Under the pieces are notes generated by a model. It ran no database searches and was not told the DNA's origin. It saw nothing but the letters and a program-made list of their open reading frames with translations. 64,000 nt of DNA from Bifiguratus adelaidae. Taxonomy: Eukaryota; Mucoromycota; Endogonomycetes; Endogonales. The translations under genes and the position numbers were made by a program. This document shows positions 57,720 through 64,000 of the stretch, piece by piece. Numbering within the stretch: position 1 is the stretch's first letter; each line of letters starts with the position of its first letter. The stretch covers positions 1-64,000 of the forward strand of contig MVBO01000051.1 in the NCBI GenBank assembly GCA_002261195.1, given 5' to 3'.

Positions 57720-58644
57720 TCAGTTCTTCTTCTTTTTATCTTCCACGTACTCCAAGTTATCCTCGGGTATCTGCAACGGGTTAGTGACTAAATCTCTTAT
57801 TTCACCTCGTAGACTTACGTTTGGATAATGTTCGGCGATAAGATCCATCACCTCATCGGCAAAGTCACCCTGGATGACAATCTCGTCGAGGCCTTGGTTG
57901 TTCTTGGCTACTGATGAGCCACAAGCAAACTTGGACGCAAACATCTTGGCGGCCTTTTTCAAGTCGACATCTGCGAAGAGGCATCCCAATTAAAACATCA
58001 CCCAGAACATTTGCTGGATACCTACCAAACACTTCCAATCCATAGACTGTAGTGACGCACTTGCGTTTGGTACGCTCAACGCGCTTGATTAATATCTTGG
58101 ATGCCTAATGAAAGCGTCAGCCAAGCTCCATACCTATGCAACCCTTTACCATCTTCTTTTGATGCTCTCGCTCCAACTTTGCTTCCACCTGCGCTGTCTT
58201 ATCCTTGACCTTTGTGCGCTTCTCTTCCAGTTTGATCTCTTCATCCGTCCGTGTATCGTCAATCTTTGCTTTCTCAAGTTTCTCAGAGAGACCTGTAGCG
58301 GTTGAGCGAAGGAACCATCCAATCTGACCTCCACTATACCTCCACCATAGATCTGTTCGTAAAGACCATTGTCGTTCTCTGAAAGCCACTTCTTGCACTT
58401 TTCCTGAGTCCCTCCGAACTCGCAGTACTAAAGAGAGCCGGCCGCAAGGTTAGCCGAGCGTGTCACTGGCAGATCAATGGATGGCATCAACAACTTACTT
58501 CTGGCGGCATGGAACACACTACACGACGTAAAAGAGTGAGTCAGCATAGGCACTACCACGTTCTCTCTCGGCACTGCACTCACCACCGCAGTAGACCACC
58601 TTGCGCGGCGTCAGTGGAACTGAAGCTTCTGCAGTGTCTGTCAT
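57720..58644 (-). CDS. TMA22: DENR/Tma22 translation recycling factor
   Basis: A minus-strand gene with several short exons (one of about 20 bases, CVPCR/CSMPPE, near 58505) giving about 190 residues. DENR/Tma22 pairs with MCT-1/Tma20 to remove tRNA from the 40S subunit after termination and to help reinitiation. The N-terminus holds the zinc-binding DENR motif VVYCGVCSMPPEYCEFGG, followed by EKCKKWLSENDNGLYEQIYG. A Lys/Glu-rich helical linker follows, then the C-terminal SUI1/eIF1-like domain: KRKCVTTVYGLEVFDVDLKKA, FASKFACGSSVAKNNQGLDE and IVIQGDFADEVMDLI. The start codon at 58644 lies beside the divergent SPT20 gene. Confidence 0.93.
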
Positions 58645-58720
58645 GAGGAATAAAGTGTCACGCGCCTCTCTCTCAGACACCATGCAGGCACTGAGTCCCA
58701 ACAGTACTCGGTTGCGGTCT

Positions 58721-61700
58721 ATGGGGAGACAGTGGCATTCCAAGAACGGTAGTGCACTGGAGAGTCGAAAGGTAGGCAGAGAGCGCGTTCGCCGAGTTTC
58801 GTTGTCCTGGTGACCTCCTCATCATTGACATGTGCTTTAGAAGGATAGCGGTCCACCGATGGCTAAAGGTTTGCGTTCATTGTGTTCATGGCTAGCTTTT
58901 ACACGGGTCCTGATGCGATCTCTGTATAGCTGATCTACTAGCACGACACACCAACGATCCACCATCGCTCATTTTGCACTTGTACGCTACCTACTTTAAG
59001 TTTGAGAACCAGGTAAGGCTGGGCGTGGATGTTTCGTACAAGACTCGGGCTAACGACACGGATGGCTCTCAGGATGGCTTCTTTTCGTATCAGAGTCCAT
59101 TCAAGGTGAGTTTAACTGCCTAAGTTGCCGGCTGCGTTTTAGGCTAGATCTCATCCATGTTTGCGCGCTTAGGACTTCTTGCGGTACATTAAAGACTGCC
59201 GACTACCACCGGATCTCATCGACGTCTTTAACCAATCGCGATGCAAATACTACGAAGGTAAGCCCACCATCGCGTTCACTGTCTTCGTATTCCACAAATT
59301 AACTAGGCGATTCAGGCTGTCTCATTGTCGAGATTCGAGATCATCGTAGTAAATCAAGTCCCCATATCATGAATGGTGAGGAACGCAGGATGGATACTCG
59401 CTTGAGCAATGGCGCCGATGGAGATGCTCCAAAGCGGATTGTATTGCGTCCATCTAGCGAGGCATTATGGACCGATCTTTGTTTGTTAAGTGAGGCCAGT
59501 ATGGAGCAGTGGACAGAGGCCATGGCTTTGGAGGTGGAAGCCAAGATTCTGGTGAGTGGAAAGGTCACGCGTACGTGATGGTTCTGACCATTGACACTTA
59601 ATTGGGTTCAGCTTGCGACGCAAGATGATATTTGCCTTGATCCGTCCATTGATGTGATGAGGGTGTCGAATGCGGTCGCATATTTACAGTCAGCGCCAAG
59701 GAAAAAGAGAAAGAGAAAGATGAACTCCACAGAACGAGAAGAAGAGCTAGAAAAGAAGAAGGAGAGCGACAAATTAATGACCACCAAAGATGAGGTACGT
59801 GTTTGGCTTCAGTCACGACTAAGTTGCAAGTGTGTTCTTTCACTCACCCATATTTAGCGGGCTCAACGTGCTTTTCCCTTTCAACCAAGGTAAGGAAACT
59901 TAAGACCTTTAGGAATTGAAACTAAAGCTATCCAACATTAGCTTTGGCGATATCGCCTTTGTGCAAGAGTGGAGAGCAAAGAAGGCTCGGTCAGATGCAG
60001 AACCCTTGCTCTGTCTCGGTAGCCAATCACCCGAGGCCAAAAGACTCACCAGAGGTTTGGATACTCAAATCACCACCAAATGCGAATATTCAATAGCTGT
60101 TGATACAGGGAGGCGCAATGGAACCAACGAACCGTTTCAATTGCCGGATGGACGGCGGTGTCTTCGTACTTTGCGTTTTGAGAGGGAAGCCGGTGGACGT
60201 AAGTGGATATATAGGAAGGTTAATTGGACAATGGCTAATCACGGCGAGCAGAAAAAATATATACAACATTGGCTATATACCAAGCTGGAAATGAATTCCG
60301 AGCAGTGTTGAGACGCGGAAGCGCTCCAGACACTGCCATCAAAGGAGGAACCCTAGAGTAGGTGTTGAGAATGGTCGAGCAACAACATTGGTCTGACGAT
60401 CTTTAAGTTTTCCCATCGGTCCTGATTTCCTGTTAAACTCATTCATCACACACTTCAAAAACTTTTATCGACTAGACAACAAACTTGTACAGGACATTGA
60501 TCCGCTAGGACAACAAGCCGCAGCCATGTCCAAACCGCTACAAGCGCAAATGGCACAGCTGCAACAAGCCCAACAATTACAACAACTACAGCACATGCAA
60601 CAACCCGCTGCTGCGGTTGCCGCTGCAGTATCGTCGGCAAATGTTCGCACACCACAAATGACAGCACAAAATATGTCTGCGTCACCCGTGGCTCCATCAC
60701 CTCAAATCTTGAACAAATTACCCAACGGTTCTCAAGCGCCGACCATGGGAACGCCGCAGATGGCGAACATGGCGTTCAACATGCAGCATATGCAGAATCG
60801 TATGAATGCAATGTCAGGCGCCGCTTCATCTGCACCCATGACCGCAGCCGCGCAAACTTCTGCCGGACAGATCAACATGGCCACCCTAACTTCACAAAAC
60901 TGGACTCTCCCCCAACTTCAACAATTAGCCGCGTCAGGTCAAGTCTCCCAAAGTGTCTTGAAGCATCTGCTGGCGACATACACGGCGCAGCAACAGCATG
61001 CTCAGCAGCAGGCGCAAGCAGCACAAACCATGCAATTAAACCAACAGCAACCGCAGCAGCAGCAACAGCCGGGACAAATCAGGGTAAGGCACTTTGACAC
61101 TTGGTGCACCAGTGTAGGTTGATGTCTAACCATCTTCTTCCTTAGCCGCAGCAATTCAACATGGCCGCCCAAGCAAATCAAGGTAAGTCGGCGATGTTTA
61201 ACCTTTCTGAGCAGTACATTGAGTGGATATTTGACATAGCCAGTATAAATGCAAACATTGCTGGATTGACGCAGCAGCAACAAAACGCCATGCATATTCA
61301 ACGGCAACGCATGTTGGCTGGCATGCAAGCTGGCGCAAACATCAATGGCCAACCCCTCAATCTACAAAACATGAGCCCTCAACAGCAGCAACTGCTTCAA
61401 GCCGCCATTCTACAGAGGAACATTGCTGCTGCTGGCCGTGGCCGTGGCAACTTTAGCCCTCAGCAGCTTGCGCAACTCAATCAATTGCGATTGCAGCAAC
61501 AGATGGCAGCCATGGGTAGAGGCAACGCCAATCCAGCGGCCACGGCCGCAGCATTGGCACAAGCTCAAGCTCAAGCACAGGCGCAGGCACAGGCTCAAGC
61601 CCAAGCTCAGGCACAGGCGCAAGGAAGGGGACGTGGCATGATACCTCAAGCAGCCTTCTTTGCCAATATGACCCCACAGATGCGCGCTCAACTAGCTGCC

Positions 61701-61826
61701 ATGAACGGCGGCACTTTACCCAACAATATGATGGCCATGCAACAATTACTGCTACAACAGCAACAACTTCAGCAGCAACAGCAACAGCATCAGACTTCCA
61801 TGCAACAAAGTCCGCACCCAGAATAA
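58721..61826 (+). CDS. SPT20: SAGA subunit Spt20
   Basis: A plus-strand gene with about ten introns. Spt20 is a structural subunit needed to keep the SAGA co-activator together in the nucleus. The Spt20 domain is clear across the exons: DLLARHTNDPPSLILHLYA, DGFFSYQSPFKDFLRYI, CKYYEGCLIVEIRDHR, KRIVLRPSSEALWTDL, EVEAKILLATQDDICLDP, FGDIAFVQEWRAKKAR, RCLRTLRFEREAGG, and GGTLDFPIGPDFLLNSF. From about 60526 to the end the protein is extremely Gln/Ala-rich, with poly-Gln runs and a tandem Gln-Ala stretch at about 61558-61622. Start uncertain: 58721 was chosen because it leaves room from the DENR start; in-frame ATGs at 58643 and 58682 would extend it, the first overlapping DENR's own start codon. 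Confidence 0.92.
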
Positions 61827-62044
61827 TGGATGGGGTTGCGGTAGAGACGATACCTGTACATGTAATGACTTTTGTTGTATGATGTGAGATAATAAATGGG
61901 GACACTGTGCGTCAAAAACGTCTTTTTCCGCGAGGATATTGACCTTGAAACCAGTCATGAGAGTGCGGTCGGTTCATTGGAGACCGATCGCACTTCTGTA
62001 TGCCATTTATAAACAAAAGATGGTATGATACACGTTATTGCACC

Positions 62045-63289
62045 TTAACGGTAATCCCTCCGATCCCGCTCTCGTTCACGGTGACGGTCCCGCCTCCGAT
62101 CCGAATCACGGTCCGAATCTCGGTCGCGCTTATCATTATATCGTCGGTCATCCTCCCTTCGATCACGGTCACGTCGATCACGGTGACCATCCTCCCTGTC
62201 TCGCCTGCGGTGACTATCGCGCTCTTTTCGATCACTGTAACCCAAATCCTCGCTTCGTCTATCTGAATCTACACCAACATTGAGCCAAGATGCCATGGGA
62301 GTGACTGCGAAATACCTACCACGATCGCTTGTACTGCCGTCTTTGCGACGTTTGACCACCAGTTTTTGGTCCTTGGCATCAAAAAAGTGCCGCATACTTT
62401 TTCTCGGCCCATTCTCATCCGTAAGCGAAGGATCCGGCTTTGCGCCTAATCCAAGTAAATGTTGTCTCTGTTGTACAGGCTTGTAGGCGGCCGTCGCATT
62501 GCCTCGCTTGCCCAAACCTTCACCATCCTTCCATCCCATCCCGCGCAACAGGGCGGCACCGAATTCCTCCACGGGGGTATTTTCATAGTCTTCCAATGCT
62601 GGCGCTTCTGGGCGAAGAGCCACGTCTTCTCGATAGATATCCGTGTCTGTAGGTGTGCTTGCGGCGGGTATAATTCGGGTTGCTTGCGCAGGTGCATCGC
62701 CTCGGGCTTCCGCGAGAATGGCGTCCATGGCAGCTTTTTGAATATCATCCTGGGCTCCGGCAGGGGCCTCCTCTGTGGCGGGAGGTTGCACTACTACCGT
62801 TTCCGTCGTGGACACCACGGTCGTGCTTCTTGTCTCTTCAGTCTGTCCATTGATATGAGATGTTGTTTCTGTGCGCTGCGTTGTGAATTGGAGACCAGTG
62901 GTGGGATTCATGGACCCAAGGATTTCCGGCTGAGTTGGTCCAGTGAACTGGGGCTGTCCTTGATTGGGGACAAAGATCTGTCGCTTTCTCGTCGCCTCTC
63001 GCCAATCTGCATTGGGCTGCGCAGGAATAACGAGGGCTTTCTTAACCTTTTTAGGCTTAAGGCTCTGAACGACATTGCCTTCTATGCCGGTAATGTGCTC
63101 GACCGTTGCTCCTTCCTCGTCACTGTCGTCCTGATCACCAAATTTTGGCCGTTTCCTGACAGCATCGTCGTGGCGATGTGATGATGCGAGATTTCGTTTG
63201 GCACTTTTTTGCCCACCAAGAGCCATGGAAAACTTGAGCGTTGGTGTCGCGCTCCTCTCTGACTCTGATAACGACGTTGTGTCGGCCAT
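62045..63289 (-). CDS. SPP2: Spp2/GPKOW-type G-patch splicing factor
   Basis: A nearly uninterrupted minus-strand frame of about 414 residues from Met 63289 (an upstream in-frame Met at 63340 exists). Spp2 is the G-patch cofactor that recruits and activates the helicase Prp2 in the spliceosome before the first step. The diagnostic block is YENTPVEEFGAALLRGMGW followed by KDGEGLGKRG; downstream are QQRQHLLGLGAKPDP and a C-terminal Arg/Asp/Glu repeat region typical of splicing proteins. The N-terminus has FSMALGGQKSAKR, resembling the conserved Spp2 and MOS2 start. No KOW domains are seen, so Spp2 fits better than GPKOW. A 51-base stretch (62269-62319) has GTAGGT...GTGTAG ends and length divisible by three, so it could be a spliced or retained intron. 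Confidence 0.9.
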   Translation of the reverse strand: MADTTSLSESERSATPTLKFSMALGGQKSAKRNLASSHRHDDAVRKRPKFGDQDDSDEEGATVEHITGIEGNVVQSLKPKKVKKALVIPAQPNADWREATRKRQIFVPNQGQPQFTGPTQPEILGSMNPTTGLQFTTQRTETTSHINGQTEETRSTTVVSTTETVVVQPPATEEAPAGAQDDIQKAAMDAILAEARGDAPAQATRIIPAASTPTDTDIYREDVALRPEAPALEDYENTPVEEFGAALLRGMGWKDGEGLGKRGNATAAYKPVQQRQHLLGLGAKPDPSLTDENGPRKSMRHFFDAKDQKLVVKRRKDGSTSDRGRYFAVTPMASWLNVGVDSDRRSEDLGYSDRKERDSHRRRDREDGHRDRRDRDRREDDRRYNDKRDRDSDRDSDRRRDRHRERERDRRDYR

Positions 63290-63390
63290 AATGCGTCTAA
63301 TGTGTCGCCAGACGCAAAAAGCAACCTCTTGCCAACGCAAAAGAGCGCTCTTTCCTTAGGTCACGTGCCTGTCACCTTACAAGCGTTGCG

Positions 63391-63963
63391 ATGGTAAAGG
63401 AGCTCTTTGGAGGTGCATTAGTCGCCTATATACCGCCTGAATTCACCGACATTAGCACAATTAGAGAGATACCCGACAGCCAAGAAGTGTTTGCTAATGC
63501 TGCATACGACCAGAGCATCATTATCGAACTTTTGGAACAGCAATCTGACTGCGTCGACGGTGACCTTGACGCTCGACTACACTTTTCACAGATCGCCGAC
63601 GATAATGAAGCAACGAGCAGTGAGATTACCGATATAAAACGCGTTGGACCAGAGCAAGCGCCCAAGTTACCCGCCGACAAGGTATTGATAACCATGGTGG
63701 AAGGCACGCAACATGTGAGCAAGTTTCGCGAAACGAAGGCGGATGCCGTCAATGTATTGCGCGTTCTCATGGCCATTGTTCGGATACCCCATGTCAAGAC
63801 AGACTTGGTCATTTCTTTTAATGTACCCATCGCATTTGGACAAGGCAGCAGCAGTGCTCAATTGGCTTCACAGCAACTAGGAGGTGTAGAGGAAGCATTG
63901 CAGATCTTTCACCGCTTCATGCAATCGCTAGAGATCAAGGATTGGGGTTTGTTTGGCGCCTAA
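63391..63963 (+). CDS. MOG1: Mog1/RANGRF Ran-binding nuclear transport factor
   Basis: An intronless frame of 190 residues from ATG 63391 to TAA at 63961-63963, the family's usual length. Mog1 binds Ran and releases guanine nucleotide, supporting nuclear import. Characteristic pieces: ELFGGALVAYIPPEFTDIS, then IREIPDSQEVFANAAYDQSI (the conserved RqVPDnQEVf block), IIELLEQQSD, and VLRVLMAIVRIPHVKTDLVI with SFNVPI. The C-terminus is IKDWGLFGA. It is divergent from SPP2 with 101 bases between start codons, so a shared promoter is likely. Confidence 0.96.
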   Translation: MVKELFGGALVAYIPPEFTDISTIREIPDSQEVFANAAYDQSIIIELLEQQSDCVDGDLDARLHFSQIADDNEATSSEITDIKRVGPEQAPKLPADKVLITMVEGTQHVSKFRETKADAVNVLRVLMAIVRIPHVKTDLVISFNVPIAFGQGSSSAQLASQQLGGVEEALQIFHRFMQSLEIKDWGLFGA

Positions 63964-64000
63964 TGCATTGCATTTGCATTTGCTCTATTATGTACATAGT

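Overview
The window looks like nuclear DNA of a filamentous, early-diverging fungus, probably Mucoromycota (inferred, not proven). Genes sit on both strands and are split by many short introns, mostly about 40-65 nt with GT...AG ends. The gene set is fungal: a Zn2Cys6 transcription factor, tandem-domain Vps10, Irc20-like helicase, Urc4, SAGA Spt20, condensin Cnd3 and a DHA2-type drug transporter. Reading exon by exon gives about 27 protein genes. Two of them, a POP8-like RNase P/MRP subunit and a SelK-like ER membrane protein, have exons so short that simple ORF calling hides them.

Positions 1 to about 14,960 form a loose, decaying region. The first 5.2 kb has no whole gene, only coding-like scraps. 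Then come an intact NmrA-type Rossmann gene, a broken 5' half of a second NmrA copy, a short-chain dehydrogenase, a 14-TM MFS transporter, a 5'-truncated and frame-disrupted alanyl-tRNA synthetase copy, an interrupted leucine-rich-repeat fragment, a broken 3' half of an NmrA copy, and a weak F-box-like scrap. The two NmrA half-copies lie on either side of the SDR/MFS/AlaRS block and match complementary parts of the gene, so one paralogue may have been split.

From about 14,960 to the right edge the DNA is compact housekeeping territory. In order: Sec14-like lipid transfer protein; POP8-like RNase P/MRP subunit; ALG2 mannosyltransferase; an acidic unknown; GID8; COG5; an F-BAR-like/SH3 protein; a 2,143-residue Vps10 receptor with three Vps10 modules; Zn2Cys6 regulator; Irc20/SHPRH-like helicase with RING finger; VAP/Scs2; SelK-like protein; MMS19; an unknown; a bZIP factor; URC4; homocysteine S-methyltransferase; an unknown; condensin CND3; a Sel1-repeat protein; DENR/Tma22; SPT20; Spp2-type G-patch splicing factor; MOG1. 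Gene ends are tight: ALG2 and the POP8-like gene are 3 bp apart, URC4 and the methyltransferase share a CTAG that gives a TAG stop to each, and several divergent pairs have about 75-210 bp between start codons.

The most interesting points are the triple Vps10 receptor with an intron at the same place in modules 1 and 3, the hidden SelK-like gene with a GC-AG intron, a terminal TGA followed by a Gly codon and TAA, and a long structured element 10 nt further on, and the split and decayed gene copies on the left.
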